Origin: Dyella_A sp051962475
Lineage (GTDB): Bacteria; Pseudomonadota; Gammaproteobacteria; Xanthomonadales; Rhodanobacteraceae
Length of the DNA stretch: 64,000 bases
Direction: 5' to 3'
NCBI RefSeq assembly: GCF_051962475.1
Contig: NZ_JBQCCF010000069.1
Coordinates: 62,001 to 126,000, forward strand
Part shown: positions 18,024 to 25,459 of the stretch, one piece after another
Numbering within the stretch: position 1 is the stretch's first letter
Layout of the letters: each line of letters starts with the position of its first letter
Notes under the pieces: model-generated
Database searches by the model: none
Told to the model about the DNA's origin: nothing
What the model saw: only the letters and a program-made list of their open reading frames with translations
Translations under genes and position numbers: made by a program

Positions 18024-18152
18024 ATGACATCGCACGAAAAATTCACACTCGTTTCCGGACTCGATGCCATGGAAGGCCGCGTCGCCGCCGCGCAGGAAAG
18101 CGCGGCGGCGCCAGGCGCGCAGGAGCCCGATCCGGAGTGGCAGCCGCTGTAA
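18024..18152 (+). CDS. Small acidic protein (42 residues)
   Basis: ATG at 18024 is preceded by AGGAGGAC at a spacing of about 5-6 bases, one of the best ribosome sites in the window. The product (begins MTSHEKFTLVSGLDAMEG, ends EPDPEWQPL) is soluble, Ala-rich in the middle and without a recognised domain. It follows the 39-residue gene by 12 bases and is followed by a Rho-independent terminator, so the two look like a real mini-operon. Confidence 0.45.
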   Translation: MTSHEKFTLVSGLDAMEGRVAAAQESAAAPGAQEPDPEWQPL

Positions 18153-18206
18153 CGCCTGTTCAACCCGCCCGTTCAAACCGTTTCCCCCGACCTTCATGGC
18201 CGTTCC

Positions 18207-18233
18207 TTCCCCCTCCGCGCGAGGGGATTTTTT
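18207..18233 (+). terminator. Rho-independent terminator of the two small genes
   Basis: CCCCTC (18210-18215), 5-base loop, GAGGGG (18221-18226), then A and seven Ts. It lies 55 bases after the stop of the 42-residue gene. Confidence 0.8.
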
Positions 18234-18260
18234 TCATCGCAAGAAAATTCTGAACAGGCG

Positions 18261-18436
18261 GGAACCATCGCCGCCGGACGCGGTTCCAATCTTCTGAGTG
18301 GCGTCGCGCCATTGCCGTGGAACCCGTCGCGTGGCACCGGCATGGTGCAGCGGCGGGGCGGCGCCCACTCTGGTGATCTCCCTGACGCGTCCGACGACGC
18401 TTGTCCCGGTGCCTTGCGGCTCCGGGACTTCTTTTT
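18261..18436 (+). ncRNA. Candidate structured small RNA with its own terminator
   Basis: This stretch lies between a terminator (18207) and the end of convergent rpe and holds no plausible reading frame, yet is full of pairing. GGAACC (18261-18266) pairs with GGTTCC (18282-18287). GAGTGG (18296-18301) pairs with CCACTC (18365-18370) and encloses an arm formed by CCCGTCGC (18323-18330) with GCGGCGGG (18350-18357, one G-T pair), topped by GCACC (18334-18338) with GGTGC (18344-18348) around a 5-base loop. A GC-rich hairpin with a T-run ends it at 18436. It does not match any RNA family I can recall, including 4.5S RNA and tmRNA. The 5' end and promoter are not determined. Confidence 0.45.
18403..18436 (+). 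terminator. Rho-independent terminator of the candidate small RNA
   Basis: GTCCCGG (18403-18409) and CCGGGAC (18422-18428) with a 12-base loop, followed by TTCTTTTT. The T-run is on the plus strand, so it serves plus-strand transcription although no plus-strand protein gene ends here. Confidence 0.75.
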
Positions 18437-18453
18437 GCGTGTTCCGGCGGCGA

Positions 18454-19122
18454 TCAGCCGATCGCGCGGCGCATGGCGGCGATCGCCGCGGCGTAGTCCG
18501 GCGCGTTGAAGATCGCCGAGCCGGCGACGAAGGTGTCGGCACCGGCTGCGGCAATGGCGCCGATATTGTCGGCGCTCACGCCGCCGTCCACTTCCAGCCG
18601 GATAGCGCGACCGCTCTCGTCGATGCGTCGGCGCACCTCGCGCAGCTTGTCCAGCGCCGAGGGGATGAACTTCTGCCCGCCGAAGCCCGGGTTCACCGAC
18701 ATCAGCAGCACGAAATCGAGCTTGTCCAGCACGTGGTCGAGCCAGTTCAGCGGGGTGGCCGGGTTGAACACCAGCCCGGCCTGGCAGCCGGCCTCCTTGA
18801 TCAGGCCGATGGTGCGGTCGACATGCTCGCTGGCCTCTGGATGGAAGCTGATGGAACTGGCGCCGGCCTTGGCGAAGTCCGGCACGATGCGGTCGACCGG
18901 CTTGACCATCAGGTGAACGTCGATGTGCGCGCTGATGCCGTAGTCGCGCAGCGCCTTGAGCACCATCGGGCCCATCGTGAGGTTGGGCACGTAATGGTTG
19001 TCCATCACGTCGAAGTGCACCCAGTCGCCACCGGCGGCGAGCACCTTGGCGGTGTCCTCGCCGAGGCGGGCGAAGTCGGCCGAGAGGATGGACGGGGCAA
19101 TGATGGGGGACTGCTTGCTCAT
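18454..19122 (-). CDS. rpe: Ribulose-phosphate 3-epimerase
   Basis: 222 residues from the ATG at 19122 (MSKQSPIIAPSILSADFARL); a further upstream in-frame start gives no family-like residues. The enzyme interconverts ribulose 5-phosphate and xylulose 5-phosphate in the pentose phosphate pathway. The TIM-barrel motifs are intact: VHFDVMDNHYVPNLTMGP (metal-binding His and Asp), AHIDVHLMV, FHPEASEHV, VLLMSVNPGFGGQKFIPS and LEVDGGVSADN with the C-terminal FVAGSAIF phosphate loop. Length is typical. Neighbours on both sides are unrelated; a REP-like pair lies directly upstream. Confidence 0.96.
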   Translation of the reverse strand: MSKQSPIIAPSILSADFARLGEDTAKVLAAGGDWVHFDVMDNHYVPNLTMGPMVLKALRDYGISAHIDVHLMVKPVDRIVPDFAKAGASSISFHPEASEHVDRTIGLIKEAGCQAGLVFNPATPLNWLDHVLDKLDFVLLMSVNPGFGGQKFIPSALDKLREVRRRIDESGRAIRLEVDGGVSADNIGAIAAAGADTFVAGSAIFNAPDYAAAIAAMRRAIG

Positions 19123-19134
19123 GGCTCGATCTCT

Positions 19135-19215
19135 GTAGGAGCGCACCTTGTGCGCGACCGGAATGTGTGGCGTCATCTCTTCGTAGGCTTTTCGCGCACT
19201 TCGGTGCGCTCCTAC
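19135..19215. repeat. Paired REP-like palindrome (GTAGGAGCGCAC type)
   Basis: Left arm 19135-19157 (GTAGGAGCGCACCTTGTGCG and a few bases) and right arm 19192-19215 are inverted copies; each arm also folds on itself through GCGCAC and GTGCGC. This dispersed palindrome is common in Xanthomonadales and Pseudomonas genomes. It lies between rpe and djlA, both on the minus strand, so the rpe leader would include it. Confidence 0.85.
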
Positions 19216-19223
19216 GCCGCCTC

Positions 19224-20030
19224 CTATTTGAAACCTTTCTCGGCCTTGATGCGCTCGTAGGCGGCATTGATCTCGCTGGCGCGCGCCTCGGCACGCTTGC
19301 GCATATCCTCGGGCAGGTCGCCCAGGCGATCGGGGTGATGCTCGGAGATCAGCTTGCGGTAGGCGCGCTTGATGGCGCGCTCGTCCGCATCGCGCTGCAC
19401 GCCGAGCACGGCGTAAGGATCCGGGCCTCCGGTGGAGCGGTGCGGCGGCACGTAGCCGCCGCCGTTGCCGGTGCCGCCGCGTGGCCCGCCGCCGGTGGCG
19501 TTCCAGGCGTAGCCCTTCATCGCCATCAGCGCCATCAGCTCCATGTCGCTCACGCGCATGGCGAAGGCCAGCTGACGCAGGATCGCCATCTTCTCCGGCG
19601 GCGGGTTGCCCTCGGCCAGCACGGTCTCGATCACCACGTCGAGCACCGGGAAGGCGTGATCGCGGCGCAGGCCGACCCAGTCGCGCAGTTCGCCGATGGT
19701 CGGCGACACGTCGAATTCCGGCATCTTGCCGCGGTTGAAGCTGGCGATCGCCTCCTGCCGCTGCGCGGCCTCCAGGCCCATGCGCGTCATCAGGCGCTCG
19801 GCGATGGCGATCTCCGCCTCCGACACGCGGCCGTCGCTCTTGGCCACGGCGCCAAGCAAAGCGAACAGCGGGCGGATGAAGCCGCCGGCTTCCGGCACCG
19901 CGCTGCGGCGCTGGCTGTAGCGCATGTTGTCCAGCACGAAACCGATCAGCGCGCCGACGATGGCGCCCGGCAAGCCATGACCGAGGAACAGGCCGACCAC
20001 GGCCAGCCAGAAGGTGTAGGTGTAGCTCAT
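19224..20030 (-). CDS. djlA: Membrane-anchored DnaJ-like co-chaperone DjlA
   Basis: 268 residues from the ATG at 20030. Order: N-terminal membrane segment (YTFWLAVVGLFLGHGLPGAI), a TerB-like helical domain (FALLGAVAKSDGRVSEAEI onwards, about 60-180), a Gly/Pro-rich linker, and a C-terminal J domain (PYAVLGVQRDADERAIKRAY with the HPD motif in SEHHPDRLGDLP). DjlA stimulates DnaK at the inner membrane. The ATG overlaps the stop of the cytochrome c gene by four bases (ATGA at 20027-20030). The J domain sits at the C-terminus as is usual for DjlA. Confidence 0.93.
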   Translation of the reverse strand: MSYTYTFWLAVVGLFLGHGLPGAIVGALIGFVLDNMRYSQRRSAVPEAGGFIRPLFALLGAVAKSDGRVSEAEIAIAERLMTRMGLEAAQRQEAIASFNRGKMPEFDVSPTIGELRDWVGLRRDHAFPVLDVVIETVLAEGNPPPEKMAILRQLAFAMRVSDMELMALMAMKGYAWNATGGGPRGGTGNGGGYVPPHRSTGGPDPYAVLGVQRDADERAIKRAYRKLISEHHPDRLGDLPEDMRKRAEARASEINAAYERIKAEKGFK

Positions 20031-20341
20031 GGCTGCGCCGCCACCGGCGTCTGCGCGCTGTACCACTGCGCCAGCTGGTCGAGCTCGGCGTCGCTGACCG
20101 GACCGATCGCGGCCTTCATCAGCGCCACGTTGCGGCGGCCGTCGCGGTACTGCTTCAGCGCTTCGCGCAGGTAATCGAGCTTCTGTCCGGCCAGGTTGGG
20201 TGCGCCGGGAATCTGCGCCATGCCGTGCTCGCCGTGGCAGGCGGCACACAGCCCGAGGCGGGCGGGACGGGCGGGCATCTCGGCCCGCAGGGGCGCAGCG
20301 GAAGCGGCCAGGCACAGCGCCGCGATCAGGACGGTTCGCAT
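20027..20341 (-). CDS. Periplasmic class I cytochrome c
   Basis: 104 residues from the ATG at 20341; a GTG three codons earlier is possible. Signal peptide MRTVLIAALCLAASAAPLRA, then a heme c site CAACH at 32-36 in LGLCAACHGEHGM, the PNLAGQ turn and a helix YLREALKQYRDG typical of cytochrome c4/c553 monomers; Met75 in VALMKAAI is the likely sixth ligand. It is about half the length of dihaem cytochrome c4. A TAGACT hexamer on the minus strand at 20370-20375 may be its -10. It is co-transcribed with djlA. Confidence 0.85.
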   Translation of the reverse strand: MRTVLIAALCLAASAAPLRAEMPARPARLGLCAACHGEHGMAQIPGAPNLAGQKLDYLREALKQYRDGRRNVALMKAAIGPVSDAELDQLAQWYSAQTPVAAQP

Positions 20342-20415
20342 CGGCAACACACGGGATGGAAGACGCGCCAGTCTACCAGCGCCCTCGCCGCCGGTCCGGC
20401 CGGGTGCCGCGCCGT

Positions 20416-20421
20416 TACACT
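20416..20421 (+). promoter_or_regulatory. Candidate -10 box of purC (TACACT)
   Basis: TACACT lies 31 bases before the purC GTG and would give a leader of about 25 bases. No clear -35; no purine-box operator is recognised. Confidence 0.3.
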
Positions 20422-20452
20422 ATGCCGCGCCCGCCCCACCCGGAACCGACCC

Positions 20453-21349
20453 GTGCCCACCACCCTGTCCCAATCGAACCTGCCCGGCCTGGAGCTGATC
20501 CACCGCGGCAAGGTGCGCGATGTGTATGCCCTGCCCGGCCAGCGCCTGCTGATCGTGGCCACCGATCGCCTGTCGGCGTTCGACGTGGTGCTGCCGGATC
20601 CGATCCCGGGCAAGGGCGAGATGCTCACACAGATCTCCAATTTCTGGTTCGCCAAGACCGCCCACCTGGTGCCGAACCACCTGCTGGACGTGCCGCTGGC
20701 CGACGTGCTGCCCGCCGGCACCGACCTGGCGCTGTACGCCAAGCGCGCGGTGGTGACGCGCCGCCTGAAGCCGGTGCCGGTGGAAGCGATCGCCCGCGGC
20801 TACCTGATCGGCTCGGGCTGGAAGGATTACCAGCGCACCGGCGCGGTCTGCGGCATCGCGCTACCGGCCAGCCTCAAGCAGGCCCAGCAGCTGCCCGAGC
20901 CGATCTTCACCCCGTCGACCAAGGCCGCCGTGGGCGACCACGACGAGAACGTCAGCTTCGACGCCGTGGTGAATGCGGTCGGCCGCGAGCTGGCCGACAA
21001 GGTGCGCGACGCGACGCTGGCGATCTACCGCTGGGCCGCCGCCTACGCCACCGAGCGCGGCATCATCCTGGCCGACACCAAGCTGGAGTTCGGCACCGAC
21101 GAGGACGGCAAGCTGTACGTGATGGACGAGATGCTCACGCCCGACTCCTCGCGCTACTGGCCGGCCGACCAGTACCAGGTGGGCATCAGCCCGCCCAGCT
21201 ACGACAAGCAGTTCGTGCGCGACTACCTGGAGACGCTGGACTGGAACAAGACCGCGCCCGGCCCGCACGTGCCGCCGGAGGTCATTGCCGGTACCTCGGC
21301 CAAGTACGCCGAGGCGCTGCAGCGGCTGGCCGGCATCTCCATCGACTGA
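20453..21349 (+). CDS. purC: Phosphoribosylaminoimidazole-succinocarboxamide synthase
   Basis: 298 residues from a GTG at 20453, the point where the family match begins (PTTLSQSNLPGLELIHRGKV). It joins CAIR and aspartate using ATP to make SAICAR in purine synthesis. Motifs: GKVRDVYALPGQRLLIVATD (ATP-binding), SAFDVVLPDPIPGKG, PVEAIARGYLIGSGWKDYQ, ILADTKLEFG and DEMLTPDSSRYWP. The length is that of the long form found in Xanthomonadales and yeast-type enzymes, about 60 residues longer than E. coli PurC. The upstream open frame overlaps the divergent cytochrome gene and is not coding. Confidence 0.96.
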   Translation: MPTTLSQSNLPGLELIHRGKVRDVYALPGQRLLIVATDRLSAFDVVLPDPIPGKGEMLTQISNFWFAKTAHLVPNHLLDVPLADVLPAGTDLALYAKRAVVTRRLKPVPVEAIARGYLIGSGWKDYQRTGAVCGIALPASLKQAQQLPEPIFTPSTKAAVGDHDENVSFDAVVNAVGRELADKVRDATLAIYRWAAAYATERGIILADTKLEFGTDEDGKLYVMDEMLTPDSSRYWPADQYQVGISPPSYDKQFVRDYLETLDWNKTAPGPHVPPEVIAGTSAKYAEALQRLAGISID

Positions 21350-21370
21350 ACACCCCGCGGGAGGCACGCC

Positions 21371-21841
21371 ATGCGCACCATGCAGGACTGGCTGGACAGC
21401 TACAGCGCCGATCACCAGCACCCGGTCAACCAGCGCCTGCACTGGCTGTGCGTGCCGCCGATCGTGTGGAGCGTTGTCGCGCTACTGTGGACGATCCCGG
21501 TGCCATCGCGCTTCCTCCAGCCGGGCGCGTGGGCGGTGCTGGCGATGGTGCTGGCCTTCGCCTGGTACTGGAAACGCTCGCACCGGCTCGGCGGCGCGCT
21601 GCTGCTGGCCTTCGCGCTGCTGGCCCTGCTGACCGGCCTGCTGTTCAACCGCTACGGCGCGACTTACCTGCGCTGGAGCGCGCTGATCGTGTTCGTGGTG
21701 GCGTGGATCGGCCAGTTCGTCGGACACCAGTTCGAAGGGCGCCGGCCGAGCTTCCTCACCGATCTCTCATATCTGCTGGTCGGACCGGCGTGGCTGATGG
21801 AAAAGCTGCTGCGCCGGCTCGGCTTCAAGGCTTCTGCATGA
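21371..21841 (+). CDS. Mpo1/YGL010w-like (DUF962) membrane protein
   Basis: 156 residues, ATG with GGGAGG ahead of it. N-terminal MQDWLDSYSADHQHPVNQRLHW is the DUF962 signature (the conserved His residues), followed by four hydrophobic helices and the GHQFEGRRPSFLTDLSYLL C-terminal motif, also diagnostic. The yeast member Mpo1 is an Fe(II)-dependent dioxygenase of 2-hydroxy fatty acids in phytosphingosine breakdown; a bacterial role is unproven. It starts 21 bases after purC and overlaps the next gene by four bases. Confidence 0.85.
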   Translation: MRTMQDWLDSYSADHQHPVNQRLHWLCVPPIVWSVVALLWTIPVPSRFLQPGAWAVLAMVLAFAWYWKRSHRLGGALLLAFALLALLTGLLFNRYGATYLRWSALIVFVVAWIGQFVGHQFEGRRPSFLTDLSYLLVGPAWLMEKLLRRLGFKASA

Positions 21842-22245
21842 CGACCCTGCTCACCGTGCTCAGCACCCTCCTGTGGTGGGTGCTGTACAGCTCGATCTTC
21901 GCCCTGTTCTTTTCGCTGATCGCCTGGCCGCTGCTGCGCTGGAACGAGCGCATCGGCGTGGTGTTCAACCGCGTGTACCTCGCCTGCCTGCTGTGGACCA
22001 TGGCCGGCATGGCGATGGTGGGCGCGGTAGCCGTGCACGAGGGCCACGTGCGTCCGCCCTATGGCGCGCTGCTCACCAGCAACGCGCTGCGTGGCGTGCT
22101 GGTGGTGGACATGCTGATCGGCGTGGCGCTGCTGTGGCAGCTGATTCCGCGCGTGGACGCGCGGCGCATCCGCCCCACCAGCGCCTGCCTGGCGGTGGCG
22201 GCGGTGATGGCGATCGCCTTCGGCGTCGCCACCAGCCTGGCCTGA
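21838..22245 (+). CDS. Small integral membrane protein of unknown function
   Basis: 135 residues from an ATG that overlaps the DUF962 stop (ATGA at 21838-21841), so translation is coupled. Four hydrophobic stretches are visible (TVLSTLLWWVLYSSIFALFF, LACLLWTMAGMAMVGAVAV, GVLVVDMLIGVALLWQL, LAVAAVMAIAFGVATSLA). I recognise no family. It ends just before a 10-base-stem hairpin. Confidence 0.7.
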   Translation: MTTLLTVLSTLLWWVLYSSIFALFFSLIAWPLLRWNERIGVVFNRVYLACLLWTMAGMAMVGAVAVHEGHVRPPYGALLTSNALRGVLVVDMLIGVALLWQLIPRVDARRIRPTSACLAVAAVMAIAFGVATSLA

Positions 22246-22259
22246 TCCCGCTTTCGCCG

Positions 22260-22289
22260 GCGACGAGGGCGCGTCACCACCCTCGTCGC
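22260..22289. terminator. Hairpin between convergent genes
   Basis: GCGACGAGGG (22260-22269) pairs perfectly with CCCTCGTCGC (22280-22289), loop of 10. No T-run follows on either strand, so it may protect 3' ends rather than terminate by itself. Confidence 0.5.
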
Positions 22290-22299
22290 ATCCGGTTGC

Positions 22300-22725
22300 T
22301 CAGTGGTGCATCGACATCACGGCCGCGCCGAACAGCACGGCCATGGCGATCGCCAGCAGCACGCCGATGACGATTTCCATCACCAGGTAGACCAGCTGCA
22401 CCAGACAGGCCTTGCCGTAGCCAATGCGCAGGCCGGTGCCGTCCAGCAGCAGCCAGTTGACCATCGCCGCGCCCACCAGAAACTGCACCACGAAGGCCAG
22501 CAGCCGGCCGCCGCCGAGCAGCGCGTGAGCCAGGCCGAGCGCCACCGCCGAGGCGAGCGCGGTGAGCACTACCGCTCCCATCGCTCGCAGGTACGAGGGC
22601 ATCGAGCCCACCACCAGCCGGAACGACACCGTCAGCAGCAGCGCGGCGATCGCGATGCCCACCACCACCACGAGCACGATGGCCAGCAGGCTCATGCCTG
22701 CCAGCACTCCGAAGACACTCCCCAT
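22300..22725 (-). CDS. Membrane protein of unknown function
   Basis: 141 residues, ATG at 22725 behind GAGGGGATG. Almost entirely hydrophobic, with four predicted membrane helices (LAGMSLLAIVLVVVVGIAIA; AVVLTALASAVALGLAHALL; LLAFVVQFLVGAAMVNWLLL; LVYLVMEIVIGVLLAIAMAV). No conserved catalytic motif is visible and no family is recognised. Confidence 0.65.
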   Translation of the reverse strand: MGSVFGVLAGMSLLAIVLVVVVGIAIAALLLTVSFRLVVGSMPSYLRAMGAVVLTALASAVALGLAHALLGGGRLLAFVVQFLVGAAMVNWLLLDGTGLRIGYGKACLVQLVYLVMEIVIGVLLAIAMAVLFGAAVMSMHH

Positions 22726-22817
22726 GACATCCCCTCAGGCGAAATGACCCGCGTCGCCGACCCCTTGCCGGGCGATCGCGTCCCGGCCAGCGTAGCGCGG
22801 CCGCCCGGATCGGGGAA

Positions 22818-24152
22818 TCAGCCGGCCGCCTGTCGCTCCAGCCAGCGCCAGCCGTAGAACGCGGGCACGCCCAGCGCGATGATCAGCAGGCTCATGCCCG
22901 CATCGCGCGGCGCATGGATCGAAGTGGCGATGATCACGCCCAGCACCGTCACCACGAACACCAGCGGCAGCACCGGGTAGAACGGCACGCGATACGGCGA
23001 GGGCTCCTGCGCCAGATGCCGGCGATACCAGAACAGCGTGGCGATGCCGAACGCGTGCGCCAGCCACTCGCCGACCGTGGTGTAGTCCAGCAGCTGGCCG
23101 AAGCTGCCCGACAGGGTGAGCACGATTGCCCACGCGCCCAGCGTGGCCAGCGCTACCTGCGGCGCACGGCTGGTCGGATCGATCCGCCCCACCGCACTGA
23201 AGAACATGCCGTCGCTGCCCATGGTCTGCAGCACGCGCGCGCCGCCGGCGATGGCGATGGCGCAGTAACCGAAGGTGGAGCAGGCGATGCCCAGGGCCAT
23301 GATCGTGGCGCCGGACGGGCCGAGCAGATCGCGCAGCAGATCGGCCGCCGGTGCCGCGCTGGCGGCCAGGCCGGCATGCCCCAACCCGGCCAGATAGGCG
23401 AAGTTCACCAGCAGGTAGCTGCCCACCACGCCGGCCATGCCCAGCCCGAGCGCGCGCGGCAGCGTGCGCTGCGGGTCACGCACTTCCCCGGCCAGGTCGT
23501 TGAGATAGTGGAACCCGCCGTAGGCGAACAGGACCGGCAGTAACGCGCCGAGGAAGTCGCCGGGCGAGGCCAGGTGCACGGGATCGGCCGCCAGCGCGCT
23601 GCCCAGGTGGCCGCGCGCCAGGATCAGCCCGACCACCACCAGCAGGGCAATCGCCGCGAGCTTGAGCACGGTGAAGATGTTCTGCACCCACGCCCCGGCG
23701 CGGATGCCGAACAGGTTGATGCCCACGATGAAGGCGATCGATCCCACCGCGACGGGTTTGACGAAGCTGCCGGGAAATCCCAGCGCCGCGCAGAAATAAT
23801 CAGCGAACGTCGTCGCCACCGCGGCGACGCTGCCGGGGTAGTTGATCAGCGCCATGGTCCAGCCGAACAGGAACGCAGGCAGCTTGCCGAACGCCTCGCG
23901 CAGGTAGACATAGGTGCCGCCGGCTTGCGGACGGCGCGCGCCCAGTTCGGCGTAGCACAGCACGCCGGCCAGCGTGAGCAGGCCGCCGATCGCCCACAGC
24001 AGCAGCACCTGCCAACCCGCCGAGGTGCGCTCGGCCACGGTGGCCGGGTTGCGGAAGATGCCGGCGCCGATCACGCCGCCGATCACGATCGCGGCAGCGT
24101 CCCAGGTGCCGAGGCGGCGAAGATAGGTCGGTGAGGAAGATGCTGTCGTCAT
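22818..24152 (-). CDS. APC-superfamily amino acid permease
   Basis: 444 residues from the ATG at 24152. The N-terminus GTWDAAAIVIGGVIGAGIFR carries the GxG(I/V)xGxGIF motif in helix 1 that binds the amino acid backbone, and TVAERTSAGWQ plus CYAELGARRPQAGGTYVYLR is the helix 2-3 region of LAT/YfnA-like transporters. About 12 membrane helices. Substrate cannot be told from sequence. It is a single gene, divergent from the MprF-domain gene. Confidence 0.85.
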   Translation of the reverse strand: MTTASSSPTYLRRLGTWDAAAIVIGGVIGAGIFRNPATVAERTSAGWQVLLLWAIGGLLTLAGVLCYAELGARRPQAGGTYVYLREAFGKLPAFLFGWTMALINYPGSVAAVATTFADYFCAALGFPGSFVKPVAVGSIAFIVGINLFGIRAGAWVQNIFTVLKLAAIALLVVVGLILARGHLGSALAADPVHLASPGDFLGALLPVLFAYGGFHYLNDLAGEVRDPQRTLPRALGLGMAGVVGSYLLVNFAYLAGLGHAGLAASAAPAADLLRDLLGPSGATIMALGIACSTFGYCAIAIAGGARVLQTMGSDGMFFSAVGRIDPTSRAPQVALATLGAWAIVLTLSGSFGQLLDYTTVGEWLAHAFGIATLFWYRRHLAQEPSPYRVPFYPVLPLVFVVTVLGVIIATSIHAPRDAGMSLLIIALGVPAFYGWRWLERQAAG

Positions 24153-24475
24153 GGCGTCGCTGGGCGTCACTGGCGAGAAGGACCAACGCATAGCCTGACA
24201 CGATGACCGCCCGTTGTGCCCGCTTCGTTGGGCGCATGTGCCGCGCGTCATGTCATCCGCTCCGTCGCAATGCCTTTCGCCGACATGCTACACGCGCTGC
24301 CGCGGGAGCCAGCCGCAGCCACCGATCACGACGGCCCGGCTGCGCGCGTTTAGAATCGCGCCTTGCTCCCTGGCTCGACCATGCCCACACCGCCCACCTT
24401 CCCGTACGCACCCACGCCCTGCCCTCCGGGCTCCGCTTCGCCTTGGCCGGCATGGCGGCAGGCGGGAGCACGCGA
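24153..24475. other. Intergenic region between two divergent genes
   Basis: 323 bases with no supported gene. A -10-like TAGAAT lies at 24351-24356 on the plus strand, about 120 bases before the chosen GTG of the next gene. An open frame continues through most of this region in the phase of the downstream gene, so a longer N-terminus for that protein cannot be fully excluded. Confidence 0.5.
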
Positions 24476-25459
24476 GTGAGCAGGAGCCCGGCGTCGAAAT
24501 CGTCCGGCGGCGCGTCGCCGTGGATGCGCTGGCTCTCGCTGGCGGCGGCCGTGGCGATGCTGTCGGTGGCTGGCTGGCTCATGCACCGCTACTTGTCGCA
24601 GATCTCCTGGCGTGCCTTTGCCGCAGCCTGGGCGCAGCTGCCAGCCACGCGGATCGCCGGCTCGGTCGTAGCGGCTGGCGTCAGCTTCGCCATGCTCGCC
24701 GTATTCGAGATGCAGGCGGCTGCGCTGACCGTGCCGGGGCGAGTGTCGATGCGTCGCGCGGCGTTCGCCGGAACGGTGGCCAATGCGCTGGCCAACACGC
24801 TGGGCTTTCATGCGCTGACCGCCAGCGCGGTGCGCTTCCGGATCTATCGGGCCGGCGGACTGAGTGCCGGTGACACCGCACGCATCGTCGGCGTGGCCGG
24901 GCTCGGCGTGGGACTGGGCTTCGCCGTGGTGATCACCGGCGCATTGTGCTGGGAGCCGGCGATTACCCGCGGCTGGGGCCGCATTCCGGGCCTGGCCCTG
25001 CTGGTGACGCTAGGGGCGCTACTGTTCTGGCTTGGCCGGCGCCCGCGTTCGCTGCGGATCTTCCGCTGGACCCTGGTCTTTCCCAACGGTCGTGCGGCGG
25101 CGCTGCAGATGCTGATCGGCGGCGTGGAGATGAGCGCGGCGATCGCTGCGCTCTACATCCTGCTGCCGGCGTCCATCGCGCCGCCATTCGTCGACTTCCT
25201 GCCGATCTACGTCGGTGCCGTGCTCGCCGGCTTGATCAGCCATGCACCTGGCGGTCTGGGCGTGTTCGAATCGATCATGCTCGCCTCGTTCACCCAGGCG
25301 CAGCGCCCCGACCTGCTCGCAGCCATGCTGTGCTATCGGCTTACTTACAGCCTGCTGCCGTTCGTGCTGGGCAGTCTGGCGCTGGCGGCCTTCGAGGCCA
25401 CGCAGCGCTGGGGCGGGCGCTCCCGCCGCGGTGCATCGACTCAGTTCGACGGCGGATAG
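24476..25459 (+). CDS. MprF-type flippase-domain membrane protein (LPG synthase TM family)
   Basis: 327 residues from a GTG at 24476, chosen for GGGAG seven bases upstream; ATG 24452 is an alternative without a ribosome site. About eight membrane helices. Diagnostic stretches of the lysylphosphatidylglycerol synthase transmembrane family are ANALANTLGFHALTASAVRF, GVGLGFAVVITGAL and the C-terminal GLISHAPGGLGVFESIML. The aminoacyl-transferase half of MprF is missing, so it is a stand-alone membrane domain; such proteins are thought to flip or handle lipids, substrate unknown. It overlaps the convergent ATP-grasp gene by 19 bases. Confidence 0.85.
   Translation: MSRSPASKSSGGASPWMRWLSLAAAVAMLSVAGWLMHRYLSQISWRAFAAAWAQLPATRIAGSVVAAGVSFAMLAVFEMQAAALTVPGRVSMRRAAFAGTVANALANTLGFHALTASAVRFRIYRAGGLSAGDTARIVGVAGLGVGLGFAVVITGALCWEPAITRGWGRIPGLALLVTLGALLFWLGRRPRSLRIFRWTLVFPNGRAAALQMLIGGVEMSAAIAALYILLPASIAPPFVDFLPIYVGAVLAGLISHAPGGLGVFESIMLASFTQAQRPDLLAAMLCYRLTYSLLPFVLGSLALAAFEATQRWGGRSRRGASTQFDGG

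Noticed and set aside
14397..18152. A sortase system
   Set aside because: The regulator and kinase resemble those of a sortase system, but no sortase (TLxTC) or LPXTG protein is present, so only the signalling part is reported.
18261..18436. The structured region as a riboswitch for rpe
   Set aside because: rpe is on the opposite strand and ends here, so a leader element cannot belong to it; the T-run also faces the plus strand.
20200..21837. Upstream extension of the small membrane protein to a 681-codon frame covering purC
   Set aside because: It reads purC in the wrong phase. Only the last 135 codons, from the ATG overlapping the DUF962 stop, look like protein.
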